Below are positions 49,679-58,532 of a stretch of DNA of 64,000 nucleotides, piece by piece. A program made the position numbers and the translations under genes. Origin of the DNA: an uncultured Lachnospiraceae bacterium. Lineage in GTDB: Bacteria; Bacillota; Clostridia; Lachnospirales; Lachnospiraceae. The DNA is taken from assembly GCA_902765725.1 (NCBI GenBank), contig CACXAT010000003.1, forward strand, positions 1 to 64,000, read 5' to 3'. The notes under the pieces are model-generated. The model saw only the letters and a program-made list of their open reading frames with translations, searched no databases and had not been told where the DNA came from. How positions within the stretch are numbered: position 1 is the first letter of the stretch; each line of letters begins with the position of its first letter.

Positions 49679-51586
49679 ATGAAACTCAGTAAGAAGCAGA
49701 AGAAATGGCTGGGCAGGATCATCGCGGCGGCGGTGCTGTTCCTGGCGCTTGAGATCCTGGTGCATATGGGAGCATTTGACGGCAGCAGATGGTGGATCGG
49801 CTTTTTGTTTGCCCTGGTGCCCTATCTGATCGTGGGATATGACGTGATCCTCAAGTCGATCCGGAACATCTCCAGAGGAGACGTGTTCGACGAGAACTTC
49901 CTGATGATGATCGCGACCTTCGGTGCATTTGGCATCCGGGAATACCCCGAGGCAGTGGCGGTCATGCTTCTCTATCAGATCGGGGAGCTGTTCCAGAACT
50001 ACGCGACGGGAAAGAGCCGCGATTCCATTTCTGACCTGATGAGCATCGCGCCGGAGACCGCCTTCGTGGAGCAGGACGGCGAGATCGAGGAGATGGACCC
50101 GGACGAGGTCGAGGTTGGCGAGATCATCGTGATCCGTCCCGGAGACCGGATCCCGCTGGACGGAGAGGTCGTGGAGGGAGAGTCCATGATCGACACCTCC
50201 GCGTTGACGGGTGAACCGGTACCGCGAAGGGCCCGCCCGGGAGATATGGTGATCTCCGGCTGCGTGAACGGTCAGGGGACACTGAAGGTCAGGACCACGA
50301 AGGCCTATGAAGATTCCACGGTAGCCAGGATCCTGGAGATGGTGGAGAGCGCTACGGAGAAGAAGACAAGGGTCGAGAACTTTGTTACGAGATTCGCCCA
50401 TGTCTACACACCGATCGTTACCATCGGCGCCCTGGTGCTGGCACTGATCCCGCCCATCGTACTTGGCGGCGGTGCCCGGGTCTGGATCGACTGGATCCGC
50501 AGAGCCTGCATCTTCCTGGTGGTATCCTGCCCCTGCGCACTGGTCATATCCGTGCCCTTGGGGTTCTTTGGTGGGATCGGCGCTGCCTCCCGCATCGGCG
50601 TGCTGGTGAAGGGGAGCAACTATCTGGAAGCCCTCGCTCATGTGCGGACAGTGGTATTTGACAAGACCGGAACCCTGACGAAGGGTGAATTCCGGGTCAG
50701 CCGCGTTATTCCCGCAGCAGGAGAAGACTCGGAAGAGGCGAAGGCAAGGCTTCTGGAGCACGCGGCATACGCGGAATGCTACTCAACCCACCCCATCGCC
50801 CAGTCCATCAGAGAGGCATACGGCCGACCGGTGGAAGCCTCCAGGATCACCCGCACAGAGGAGATCCCGGGCCGGGGCGTCCTGGCTGCCGCGGATGGTC
50901 ATGAGATCCTGGCCGGCAATGCGAAGCTCATGGGGAGCAGGGGGATTGAGATAGAAGAGCTTCAGACAGGCGGAACCGTTGTCCGGATCGCCTGCGACGG
51001 AAGATACGAAGGCGCGGTTATTATCTCCGATACGGTGAAGGAAGGCGCGGCGAAGGCCATCCGGGACATGAAGGCGGCCGGAGTGCGAAGATGCGTCATG
51101 CTGACCGGCGACCGCCCGGAGGCTGCAGAGGAAGTGGCACGGGAGATCGGGATCGATGAAGTCCATGCGCAGCTTCTTCCCGCGGATAAGGTGGATCAGA
51201 TCGAAAAACTGATGCAGTCTGAGAGCGGAAGCGGTAAACTGGCATTTGCAGGAGACGGGATCAATGACGCCCCGGTACTGATGCGCTCAGACGTGGGGAT
51301 CGCCATGGGATCGCTGGGATCAGACGCGGCCATCGAGGCTGCGGACATCGTCCTGATGGATGATGACATCACGAAGATCGCCCGGACCGTGACCATCGCC
51401 AGAAAGACCGTAGGGATCATTCACGCGAATATCATCTTTGCGATCGCCGTAAAGATCGCGATCTTGATCATGAGCGTATTCGGAATCGCGAATATGTGGA
51501 TGGCCATCTTCGGAGACGTCGGCGTACTCATCCTGTGCATCCTGAACGCGATGAGACTGCTCAGAAGAGACGACTCACAGAGATGA
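49679..51586 (+). CDS. Heavy-metal P1B-type ATPase (Zn/Cd/Pb class) lacking an HMA domain
   Basis: Metal efflux pump of 635 residues. The transmembrane CPC site is at 284-286 (SCPCALVIS), phosphorylation Asp at 328 (DKTGTLTKG), a His-Pro motif in STHPIAQS and hinge GDGINDAPVL near 525. The Lys in the final helices (AVKIAIL) also fits the Zn/Cd class, and CPC-ALVIS differs from the copper type (CPC-ALGLA). The N-terminus starts directly with a basic region and helices, so the metal-binding domain is supplied by the separate upstream gene. The GGAG site is 11 bases from the start. Confidence 0.88.
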   Translation: MKLSKKQKKWLGRIIAAAVLFLALEILVHMGAFDGSRWWIGFLFALVPYLIVGYDVILKSIRNISRGDVFDENFLMMIATFGAFGIREYPEAVAVMLLYQIGELFQNYATGKSRDSISDLMSIAPETAFVEQDGEIEEMDPDEVEVGEIIVIRPGDRIPLDGEVVEGESMIDTSALTGEPVPRRARPGDMVISGCVNGQGTLKVRTTKAYEDSTVARILEMVESATEKKTRVENFVTRFAHVYTPIVTIGALVLALIPPIVLGGGARVWIDWIRRACIFLVVSCPCALVISVPLGFFGGIGAASRIGVLVKGSNYLEALAHVRTVVFDKTGTLTKGEFRVSRVIPAAGEDSEEAKARLLEHAAYAECYSTHPIAQSIREAYGRPVEASRITRTEEIPGRGVLAAADGHEILAGNAKLMGSRGIEIEELQTGGTVVRIACDGRYEGAVIISDTVKEGAAKAIRDMKAAGVRRCVMLTGDRPEAAEEVAREIGIDEVHAQLLPADKVDQIEKLMQSESGSGKLAFAGDGINDAPVLMRSDVGIAMGSLGSDAAIEAADIVLMDDDITKIARTVTIARKTVGIIHANIIFAIAVKIAILIMSVFGIANMWMAIFGDVGVLILCILNAMRLLRRDDSQR

Positions 51587-51644
51587 GAGACAGGCAGTGT
51601 CAGAGCGCAGACAGACACAGGATATCAGGCAGAGCAGGAGTAAA

Positions 51645-52571
51645 ATGAGCAGACACAGACAGAAGAAAAATAACACATGGGACAATCTCTCAGGCTTTCG
51701 GTACGCACACCGGGGATTGTTTCACCAGCCCCTCTCCGCATCGGTCAGGATGCCCGTCCCCCTGGAGAGCCCTCTGTGGAAGGCAGATATAGAGAAATGG
51801 AAGGAAGAGGGGAGGAAGATCATCCCCGAGAATTCCATGGCTGCCTTTCGGATGGCAGTAAAGCACGGGTTCGGCGCGGAGCTGGACGTGCATCTGACAT
51901 GGGACGGGAGGCTGGCAGTCTACCACGATACCAACCTGTGCCGCGTGTGCGGCGTCAATGCGCAGATCGAGGATCTCACCTGGGAGGAACTGGATAAGCT
52001 GCGTCTTCTGGATACGGACGAGCGGATCCCGGAATTCGACAAGGTGCTGGACCTGTATACATCTGCGAAAGCCCGGACAGACCGGGAGGATACGAGAACC
52101 GGAGAGCCGCTGCACCTGCCGCTGATCATCGAGCTGAAGGCAGAGAAGAACGTGAAGGAGTTGTGCGAAGCGGTCATGGAGACCATCGACCGGTACCCCG
52201 CACTGAACTACTGCATAGAAAGCTTTGATCCCAGAGTCGTCTACTGGTTCAGAAGGAAGCGCCCGGAGGTGATCCGGGGACAGCTCACCGAGAACTTCTG
52301 CAGAAGCCGCGACGCAGTCCGCAAGTGGGGCTATATCATGACCTTCGGCATGTGGTGCGGGGCCCCGGACATCCTGTCTCGGCCGGACTTCATCGCAAGC
52401 AAGTTCAGAGACCGGAAGAACCTGATTATGCGCCTTCGGCACCGCCTCGGCGTGCGGCAGGTAAGCTGGACGATCCACAACCACAGTCAGCTGCGGGATG
52501 TAGACCGGGAAGGCGGGCTGAGCATCTTCGAGCGCTTCAATCCGGAAGCAAAGCCAGGGGCGTCGCATTAG
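51645..52571 (+). CDS. Glycerophosphodiester phosphodiesterase family protein
   Basis: Hydrolyses glycerophosphodiesters to glycerol 3-phosphate and an alcohol. The 308-residue protein has the GDPD signature set: AHRGLF with the catalytic His, IPENSMAAF, then ELDVHLTWDGRLAVYHD with metal ligands and the second His. IIELKAEKN and FGMWCG follow. The start at 51645 has AGGAG 6 bases upstream; 51597 is an alternative in the same frame. No signal peptide, so it is likely cytoplasmic. Confidence 0.88.
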   Translation: MSRHRQKKNNTWDNLSGFRYAHRGLFHQPLSASVRMPVPLESPLWKADIEKWKEEGRKIIPENSMAAFRMAVKHGFGAELDVHLTWDGRLAVYHDTNLCRVCGVNAQIEDLTWEELDKLRLLDTDERIPEFDKVLDLYTSAKARTDREDTRTGEPLHLPLIIELKAEKNVKELCEAVMETIDRYPALNYCIESFDPRVVYWFRRKRPEVIRGQLTENFCRSRDAVRKWGYIMTFGMWCGAPDILSRPDFIASKFRDRKNLIMRLRHRLGVRQVSWTIHNHSQLRDVDREGGLSIFERFNPEAKPGASH

Positions 52572-52799
52572 AGAATGCGGCGCCCCTGTTATATTTATCG
52601 GCCGTTTCAGAACGGGACCGCAATGACGGAATGTCATCCACAGCAAACCATAGGAGCCGACTGAATCCGGCCAGATGCGTGCGCGAACGAAGGCGACCAC
52701 GCTTCTATAGGAGCCGGGAGTGAGCGCAATTGCATCGCAGGCGGGTGAAGGCAGGCGACGTGTTTGCGGGATGACATCCGTCATAAGGGACCGTAGTGA
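52572..52799. repeat. Intergenic inverted-repeat element, no gene
   Basis: This stretch holds no gene. A 17-base arm ATGACGGAATGTCATCC (52623-52639) recurs inverted at 52769-52784 with one base less, enclosing about 130 bases. Inside are two copies of ATAGGAGCCG (52650, 52707). The GC-rich interior has several small self-complementary words. There is no transposase and no target duplication that I can identify. Confidence 0.55.
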
Positions 52800-52828
52800 A
52801 AAAAAGGCCATCGCTTTAAGCGACGGCC
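52800..52828 (-). terminator. Terminator of the cysteine desulfidase-family gene
   Basis: On the minus strand GGCCGTCGCTT pairs with AAGCGATGGCC and runs into seven T. Confidence 0.88.
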
Positions 52829-52836
52829 CCTGCGTA

Positions 52837-54126
52837 TCAGCAGTTCCGGATCATGATATCGATGATCTCCCGGTCGGTGCCGGCCATGCCGACACGAGCG
52901 ACCCTGCCCACGTTGCGGATCGTATTCTCGACTCCCTTGGTGACGATCCCGTCGCCTCCGAAGAATTCACTGCCCTGGGTCTGCATCTGCCATCCCAGGA
53001 GCCCGGCCTCCACAGCAGATGCGATCTTGGCCGCGCAGCTGGCCTTGGCACCGTCACAGATCATGCCGGAATCGATGGCGATCGCGTTGACCACGGTGTG
53101 GGAGATCTCATCCGCCTTGCCCCCGTACAGATAGGTAATGCCGGCCCCGGCGCCGCAGCCTGCGGAGGTCGCACCGCAGTAGGCGGAGAGGCGGCCGATC
53201 CCGGTCTTGAGGTGGATGGTCACCAGGTTGGATACCACCAGCGCCCGCAGCAGGATCTCCTCGCTGACCCCGATCTCCCTGCCGTATATGATGACGGGGA
53301 GAGAGCAGGTGATGCCCTGGTTGCCGCTGCCGGAATTGATGACCACCGGAAGCTCGCATCCGCTCATCCTCGCGTCAGAAGCTGCCGCGGCAGCCGCCTT
53401 GGCGCGGTTCTGCACGGAAGCGCCGTAGGAGCGCATCAGCACACGCCCGATCTGGGCACCCCAGTGTCCCCGGAGCCCTTCTTCAGAGATCGCCGTATTG
53501 TACCGGATCTGCCGGTCCAGGGTCTCTCTTACGTCTTCAAGATCCACGCTGTCTGCAAATTCAACGATGGAATCAATACTCAGGAGAGAATAGTCCAGGG
53601 CATCCTCGCCGCCGGCTTCATTTTCATCCTCCTCACAGAAGTCAAGATGAAGAAGAACCTCGCCGTCCTTTTCCAGCGCGATCACGTTGGTGTGGGAGCC
53701 GGCGATCTCGCAGAATGCCGTGTGCTGCCCTGCGCTCACACGGATCTGTATATCGAAGATAAAGCCCTGCTCCGACTTCTGCGACGAGATGGGCGTATTC
53801 GCCAGGTAGTCCTTGATCTGCGCGATCTGCTCCCCGGTGATCCCCGACAGAACCTCCAGCTTCAGGTCCGCCCTGCCGGAGATGATCCCGGCCGCGGCTG
53901 CTGCCTGTATGCCCTGCAGGCCTCCTGTGTGGGGGACTACCACACTCTTGACATTTTTGATGATGTTGGGGCTGGACCAGATCTGCACTTCCTCCGGAAC
54001 CTCGCCCAGAGTCTGCGCGGCAAGAGCCGCCGCATAGGCAATCGCGATCGGTTCTGTGCATCCCATGGCCGGAACCAGTTCCTCCCTGAGTATATTGAGA
54101 TAAGCCTGATAAAGAGACGCGTCCAT
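52837..54126 (-). CDS. L-cysteine desulfidase family protein (CdsB/UPF0597, serine dehydratase alpha-like)
   Basis: The 429-residue protein is predicted to be an iron-sulfur enzyme that breaks down L-cysteine to pyruvate, ammonia and sulfide. Conserved Cys-containing segments are visible: PAMGCTEPIAIAYAA at residues 19-33, AYCGATSAGCGAG, and MICDGAKASC. The Gly-rich NSGSGNQGI segment is also typical. E. coli YhaM/CyuA is a homologue. GGAGG precedes the ATG on the minus strand. It is a single gene with its own terminator. Confidence 0.85.
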   Translation of the reverse strand: MDASLYQAYLNILREELVPAMGCTEPIAIAYAAALAAQTLGEVPEEVQIWSSPNIIKNVKSVVVPHTGGLQGIQAAAAAGIISGRADLKLEVLSGITGEQIAQIKDYLANTPISSQKSEQGFIFDIQIRVSAGQHTAFCEIAGSHTNVIALEKDGEVLLHLDFCEEDENEAGGEDALDYSLLSIDSIVEFADSVDLEDVRETLDRQIRYNTAISEEGLRGHWGAQIGRVLMRSYGASVQNRAKAAAAAASDARMSGCELPVVINSGSGNQGITCSLPVIIYGREIGVSEEILLRALVVSNLVTIHLKTGIGRLSAYCGATSAGCGAGAGITYLYGGKADEISHTVVNAIAIDSGMICDGAKASCAAKIASAVEAGLLGWQMQTQGSEFFGGDGIVTKGVENTIRNVGRVARVGMAGTDREIIDIMIRNC

Positions 54127-54229
54127 AAAGCATCCTCCACTGCATGTGTGTGTACGCCGGCACAGGTCCTGCCGGAGCCTTCGGTATCAGTATAAACTGA
54201 ATCGCCGGAGAATGAAACAGGAACCCGCC

Positions 54230-54700
54230 TTACAGGATCTGCTCGAGGCAGATGAACTGGTCTGTCATTCCCATCCTGCGGTAGAACTTCAGCGCGCTGT
54301 CATTGCCGCCCCAGACATGGAGCGTGACATTGTAGAAGCCGTTCTGCTTCGCGTACTCCAGGACATACTCATAGAGAGCCTTTCCCACATGCTGCCCTCT
54401 GGCCTTCTCATCTACGCACAGATCGTCGATGTAGAGCGTGCGGATCCCGGTGCGCAGCGGCGATTCCTCCGTGACCTCTGTCTGGCAGAAGATGTAGCCC
54501 AGAAGACGGTCTTCCTCATCGGTATATACAAACACCGGCTCGCTGTCATCCCTGAGCTTCTGCGCCAGCTCTTCGGCGTTGTATTTGGTGGCAGGTCCCT
54601 TGAACAGATCCGGGCGGATCGTGTGGTGGACCATGTTGACCTCGACCAGGAGTCGGAGGATGTCATCGATATCGCGTTCCATTGCTCTTCTGATATTCAT
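54230..54700 (-). CDS. GNAT-family N-acetyltransferase
   Basis: The 156-residue acetyltransferase has the GNAT fold with the acetyl-CoA site at DLCVDEKARGQHVGKALY near residue 92 and a C-terminal NDSALKFYRRMGM. The length matches RimI-like single-domain enzymes. The acceptor is unknown. It lies 104 bases from the desulfidase gene on the same strand. Confidence 0.88.
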   Translation of the reverse strand: MNIRRAMERDIDDILRLLVEVNMVHHTIRPDLFKGPATKYNAEELAQKLRDDSEPVFVYTDEEDRLLGYIFCQTEVTEESPLRTGIRTLYIDDLCVDEKARGQHVGKALYEYVLEYAKQNGFYNVTLHVWGGNDSALKFYRRMGMTDQFICLEQIL

Positions 54701-54759
54701 GTTTCAAACCTTTCCAAAAACAGAATAAATGTGCATTCCGGAAGGGATTATACTATAAC

Positions 54760-54788
54760 TTGCCGGCCCTTTGGAAGTTCTGTATAAT
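54760..54788 (+). promoter_or_regulatory. Promoter of the Nudix-GNAT gene
   Basis: TTGCCG (54760-54765), a 17-base spacer and TATAAT (54783-54788). Confidence 0.75.
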
Positions 54789-54857
54789 GGCCCGTAAGAC
54801 CGGAAAGGTATGAAGCCGGGCCTTTTTGCAGGCCGGATAAAGGCGGAGGGCAAATAC

Positions 54858-56006
54858 GTGAAAGAGACCTCATTAGTGCATATTATCAAAGACGGATGCG
54901 TCCTGATGCTTCACCGGATCAGGAAGAAGCATGACATCAATCACGACAAATGGATCGGTGTCGGCGGGAAGTTCGAGTGGGGCGAGAGTCCGGAAGAGTG
55001 CATGCGCAGAGAGGTGTATGAGGAGACGGGACTTCTGATCGATGAATATCGATATTGCGGCATCGTGACCTTCGTGTCGGATGAAGAGGACATGGAGTAC
55101 ATGCACCTGTTTGTGGTGACGGGCTTCCACGATACCCAGGGTACCTTCGTGAAGAATGGCAGAAGCCTTCCGGGAAGCGGGCCCCTGCGCCTGAAGGACT
55201 GCGACGAGGGCGAGCTGGAATGGCTTCCTAAGAGCGAGCTGACCCGGATCCCCCACTGGGAGGGAGACCGGCTGTTTCTGTCCATGATCATGGACCGGGA
55301 GTTCCCCTTCTTCTCCATGAAGCTGGTCTACCGCAGGGGAGAGCTGGTGAAGGCATCCCTGCGTGAGCACAACTGCCTGGTGACAGAGCGCCTCCTACTT
55401 CGGCCCTGGCTTAGGGAAGACGCGGCGGACCTGTATGAAGCCGCCAGGGATCCGGAGATCGGGCCTGCGGCGGGCTGGCCTCCCCACACGGATGTGACGG
55501 ACAGCCGCAGAGTGATCCGGGACGTGCTCACCCGCCCTGAGATCTATGCCATTGTGCTGCGGGACACCTCCAAACCCATCGGATCGGTGGGGCTGCAGAA
55601 CTTCAGGATCACCGGACCGGACGGAGAACTGTTCTCCTACTTTGATGAGAGAAAGAGCGAAGATCCGCTGTGCTGTACGCGGCAGGGCCACCTGTATGAG
55701 GAGGACAGCGACGGAGAGGAGGGCCTTCCGGAAGGACTCCATACAGAGGCGGAGCTGGGGTACTGGCTCGCGAAACCCTGGTGGCACCAGGGGATCATGG
55801 CCGAAGCGGTGCAGGCAGTCCTGGAGCATGGCAGACGGGACCTGGGCCTGAAGAGAGTCTGGGCAGATTATTATGAGGGAAATGAAGCCTCCCAAAAAGT
55901 GATGGAGCGGGCGGGATTTCGCTATCATCACACAGACCGGCACCGTGTCCTCGAGCTTCTGGGAGAGGAGAGAACCTCCTATGTAAATGTTCTCGAATGG
56001 GACTGA
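54858..56006 (+). CDS. Nudix hydrolase-GNAT acetyltransferase fusion protein
   Basis: The 382-residue protein has two domains. Residues 1-170 are a MutT-like Nudix domain; the Nudix box runs GGKFEWGESPEEC then REVYEETG. Residues ~180-382 are a GNAT domain (TERLLLRPW, ELGYWLAKPWWHQG, NEASQKVMERAGF) resembling RimJ/RimL-type enzymes. GTG at 54858 is preferred because GGAGG lies 8 bases upstream and the Nudix fold starts just after. An ATG at 54810, also with a weak ribosome site, would add 16 residues. The substrate of either half is unknown. Confidence 0.85.
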   Translation: MKETSLVHIIKDGCVLMLHRIRKKHDINHDKWIGVGGKFEWGESPEECMRREVYEETGLLIDEYRYCGIVTFVSDEEDMEYMHLFVVTGFHDTQGTFVKNGRSLPGSGPLRLKDCDEGELEWLPKSELTRIPHWEGDRLFLSMIMDREFPFFSMKLVYRRGELVKASLREHNCLVTERLLLRPWLREDAADLYEAARDPEIGPAAGWPPHTDVTDSRRVIRDVLTRPEIYAIVLRDTSKPIGSVGLQNFRITGPDGELFSYFDERKSEDPLCCTRQGHLYEEDSDGEEGLPEGLHTEAELGYWLAKPWWHQGIMAEAVQAVLEHGRRDLGLKRVWADYYEGNEASQKVMERAGFRYHHTDRHRVLELLGEERTSYVNVLEWD

Positions 56007-56041
56007 CAGATATGAATGCTCCCGAATGGGACTGACAGATA
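55994..56041 (+). repeat. 19-bp direct repeat at the 3' end of the Nudix-GNAT gene
   Basis: CGAATGGGACTGACAGATA occurs at 55994-56012 and again at 56023-56041, a 29-base period. The first copy contains the stop codon. It looks like a small tandem duplication of the gene end. Confidence 0.8.
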
Positions 56042-56045
56042 CAGA

Positions 56046-56094
56046 AACAGAGACAGCGCCCGGATCCGGAAGGATCAAGGCGCTGTCTCTGTAT
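56046..56094. terminator. Bidirectional terminator between convergent genes
   Basis: ACAGAGACAGCGCC (56047-56060) pairs with GGCGCTGTCTCTGT (56079-56092). It separates the Nudix-GNAT gene from the convergent GntR gene. T content is modest on both sides. Confidence 0.65.
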
Positions 56095-56125
56095 GTAAAT
56101 GGCTGTATCGCTGAAGCTTCTGTAC

Positions 56126-56896
56126 TCAGCTCTCCCAGTCAGCGTCGCTGTCCTGAGCTGCGCTTGGCTTTTTCTTATTGCGCAGGGCGGTTGTCTGGAA
56201 GGTGAAGTAATCCGGGCGGTGGCGCGTCTGCGTATATTCGAACATGACGCCCTCCGAGTTAAAGGTCTGCCCGGTGACGACCGCCAGAGTATCATATCCC
56301 TTCAGATCCAGGCTGTCCTCGTCCATCTGAGTGACCCGCTCGACCGTGATGGTGCGCTTGCTCATGACGATGGGCATGCCCAGTTCATTTTCAATGTAAT
56401 TGTAGATCGAATGGACGCAGATCTCCTTCGTGAGTCCCGGGACCAGCTTCTTGTCATAGAGGTTGATGTCAAACACGCAGGGATCACCGTCCAGGGAGCG
56501 GACGCGCTGGATGTAGTACAGCTCCGTCCCCACCGGGAAGCCGGTATGCCTTGAGACATGCTCGTCTGCGGTCAGCTCGGTGAAACGGATGACTCTGGTG
56601 GTGGATTCTCCGAGATTGTTGCGCCTGGCGCTCTCGCGGAAGGACTCGATCCCGGCGATCAGGAACGGAGGAGTCTGTGTCTTGGTATAGATGACACGCA
56701 CGCCTCTTCCGTGCATCGGCTGTACATAACCTTCCTCAGCCAGCATGGCGATCGCACGGCGGACCGTATTGCGTGAACAGTCAAAACGGACGATCAGCTG
56801 GTTCTCCGACGGCATCAGTGACTGGTAAGGGAGTTTTTCCGATTCGATATCTGACTTCAGTTCTCTGTAGATAGCTTCAAATTTAGACTTTGGCAT
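56126..56896 (-). CDS. GntR-family transcriptional regulator, TreR-like
   Basis: The 256-residue protein has an N-terminal winged helix-turn-helix (MPSENQLIVRFDCSRNTVRR, about 28-47) and continues with EEGYVQPMHGRGVRV. A C-terminal UTRA effector domain follows (FPVGTELYYIQRVRSLDG, VFEYTQTRHRPDYF). The start and HTH closely follow the trehalose repressor TreR. No trehalose gene is in the window, so the ligand is only suggested. GGGGAAC precedes the ATG. Confidence 0.88.
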   Translation of the reverse strand: MPKSKFEAIYRELKSDIESEKLPYQSLMPSENQLIVRFDCSRNTVRRAIAMLAEEGYVQPMHGRGVRVIYTKTQTPPFLIAGIESFRESARRNNLGESTTRVIRFTELTADEHVSRHTGFPVGTELYYIQRVRSLDGDPCVFDINLYDKKLVPGLTKEICVHSIYNYIENELGMPIVMSKRTITVERVTQMDEDSLDLKGYDTLAVVTGQTFNSEGVMFEYTQTRHRPDYFTFQTTALRNKKKPSAAQDSDADWES

Positions 56897-57028
56897 AGTG
56901 TGTTCCCCAACCCTTCAAGTAGCAAAAACTTAATTACGACCCAAATTCTTGTTTAAACATACTAGTTACAATTATAATATCTCAGTTACCTGCGTCAAGC
57001 ACCAATCTTCGGTTTTTTATGCCGCCCT

Positions 57029-58363
57029 TCACTCTCTGGCAAGATCGCGGAAATGGAAGGATCTCTTCCCGGAAGCGTAGTCGCCGACAGTCTGTCCGTG
57101 GCCCTGGAGGCGGTATTTGTAGGTGACCAGGCCCTCCAGTCCGACCGGTCCCCTCGCGTGGAGCTTCCCTGTCGAGATACCCACCTCGGCTCCGAATCCA
57201 TAGCGGAAGCCGTCGGCGAAACGGGTCGAACAGTTGCGGTAGACCCCTGCGGAATCCACCAGGGTCATGAAACGCTCCGCGGCCTCGTCATCCTCTGTGA
57301 TGATGCAGTCTGTGTGATGGGAGCCGAAGCGGTTGATATGGGCCGCGGCCTCCTCCACGCTGTCCACCAGTTTTACAGAGAGGACCAGGTCCAGATATTC
57401 CCTGCGAAAATCCTCTTCGCCCATCACGTCCTCGCCGGCGATCTTCGCCGCGGCATCCGGACCCTCCGCCGGGCACGCCGCCTCCAGGATCCGGGCGGCC
57501 TCAGCGGTGCCCCTCAGCCGCACGCCATTTTCGGCAAGCGCCTTTGCAGCCTGCGGGAGAAATGAATCTGCGATGCTTCTGTGGACCAGAAGAGTCTCTG
57601 TCGCGTTGCAGGCTGCCGTGTACTGGGTCTTGGCGTCGACCAGCACCGGGATGGCCAGGGAGAAGTCGGCACCAGCATCCACATAGGTGTGGCAGACTCC
57701 GTCGGAATGGCCCATGACCGGGATCTTTGTATGTTCCATGATGTAGCGGACAAATGCGTTGGAACCCCTCGGGATCAGCAGATCCACGCAGTCGTCGCAC
57801 TCCAGAAGTTCGTCGATCTCACTGTGGGCGGATGCCTGCAGCAGGCTCTCTTCGGGGATTCCGGCTGAAGCTGCGGCGCCGCGGATGAGATCAAAGAGTA
57901 CTTTATTGGTAGAGGCAGTCTCCCGGCCGCCCTTGAGCACGGCGCAGTTCCCGCTCTTGATGCAGAGGCAGCTGATCTGCACCAGTGCGTCCGGCCTTGC
58001 CTCGAAGATGATCCCGATCACGCCGATGGGAACGGTGACCCGCTCCAGGATCAGGCCTTCGTCCAGCTCCCTCTTCAGGGTGATCCGCCCCGCGGGGTCC
58101 GGAAGGGACAGGAGGCTGTCGATGCCTGCCAGACAGTCCGCCAGCTTATGTTCATCGAACTTCAGCCTCTTTTTCACGGAATCGGCGATGCCGTCTGCAT
58201 CGGCCCGCGCAAGGTCCTCGCGGTTTGCCGCGAAGATCTCTTCGCGGTGCTTCTCCAGCGAAGCGCGGATGGCTCTCAGCGCGCGGTCTCTCACTTCACT
58301 TCCAAGAGACGCGACGGTGGGAGATACTTCTTTCATTTTCCTGACATTGTCACGTACGCTCAT
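57029..58363 (-). CDS. proA: Gamma-glutamyl phosphate reductase (glutamate-5-semialdehyde dehydrogenase)
   Basis: Second step of proline synthesis: reduces gamma-glutamyl phosphate to glutamate 5-semialdehyde with NADPH. The 444-residue length is near the family norm. Visible segments: VPIGVIGIIFEARPD near 118, CAVLKGGRE, the catalytic Cys region TQYTAACNATETLLV near 256, FGSHHTDCIITED and the C-terminal GPVGLEGLVTYKY. The start at 58363 has GAGGGC 7 bases upstream; the frame stays open for 46 more codons with no similarity. proB is not adjacent. Divergent from pckA. Confidence 0.94.
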   Translation of the reverse strand: MSVRDNVRKMKEVSPTVASLGSEVRDRALRAIRASLEKHREEIFAANREDLARADADGIADSVKKRLKFDEHKLADCLAGIDSLLSLPDPAGRITLKRELDEGLILERVTVPIGVIGIIFEARPDALVQISCLCIKSGNCAVLKGGRETASTNKVLFDLIRGAAASAGIPEESLLQASAHSEIDELLECDDCVDLLIPRGSNAFVRYIMEHTKIPVMGHSDGVCHTYVDAGADFSLAIPVLVDAKTQYTAACNATETLLVHRSIADSFLPQAAKALAENGVRLRGTAEAARILEAACPAEGPDAAAKIAGEDVMGEEDFRREYLDLVLSVKLVDSVEEAAAHINRFGSHHTDCIITEDDEAAERFMTLVDSAGVYRNCSTRFADGFRYGFGAEVGISTGKLHARGPVGLEGLVTYKYRLQGHGQTVGDYASGKRSFHFRDLARE

Positions 58364-58420
58364 TGCATTGCCCTCGTAATATGGAATCCTGTCTGCTGTG
58401 TTAACTTTACCACATACGTG

Positions 58421-58449
58421 TTGATTTTTACAGGGCCGTCCGCTATAAT
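58421..58449 (+). promoter_or_regulatory. Promoter of pckA
   Basis: TTGATT (58421-58426), a 17-base spacer and TATAAT (58444-58449), about 85 bases before the start codon. Confidence 0.8.
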
Positions 58450-58532
58450 ACATGCGTAAAAAAAGGCATAACATAAGAATGCTTTTTTGAGAGGATACCA
58501 ATTAACAGCAATCAGGAAAGAGGTTTAATGTA

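Noticed and set aside
52720-54195. Plus-strand frame opposite the cysteine desulfidase-family gene
   Set aside because: Shadow of the minus-strand gene, which has conserved Cys motifs, a ribosome site and a terminator.
54789-54826. Hairpin GGCCCG/CGGGCC plus T run before the Nudix-GNAT gene as a leader terminator
   Set aside because: Its first arm lies between the -10 box and the expected transcription start, so it would not be fully transcribed from the visible promoter.
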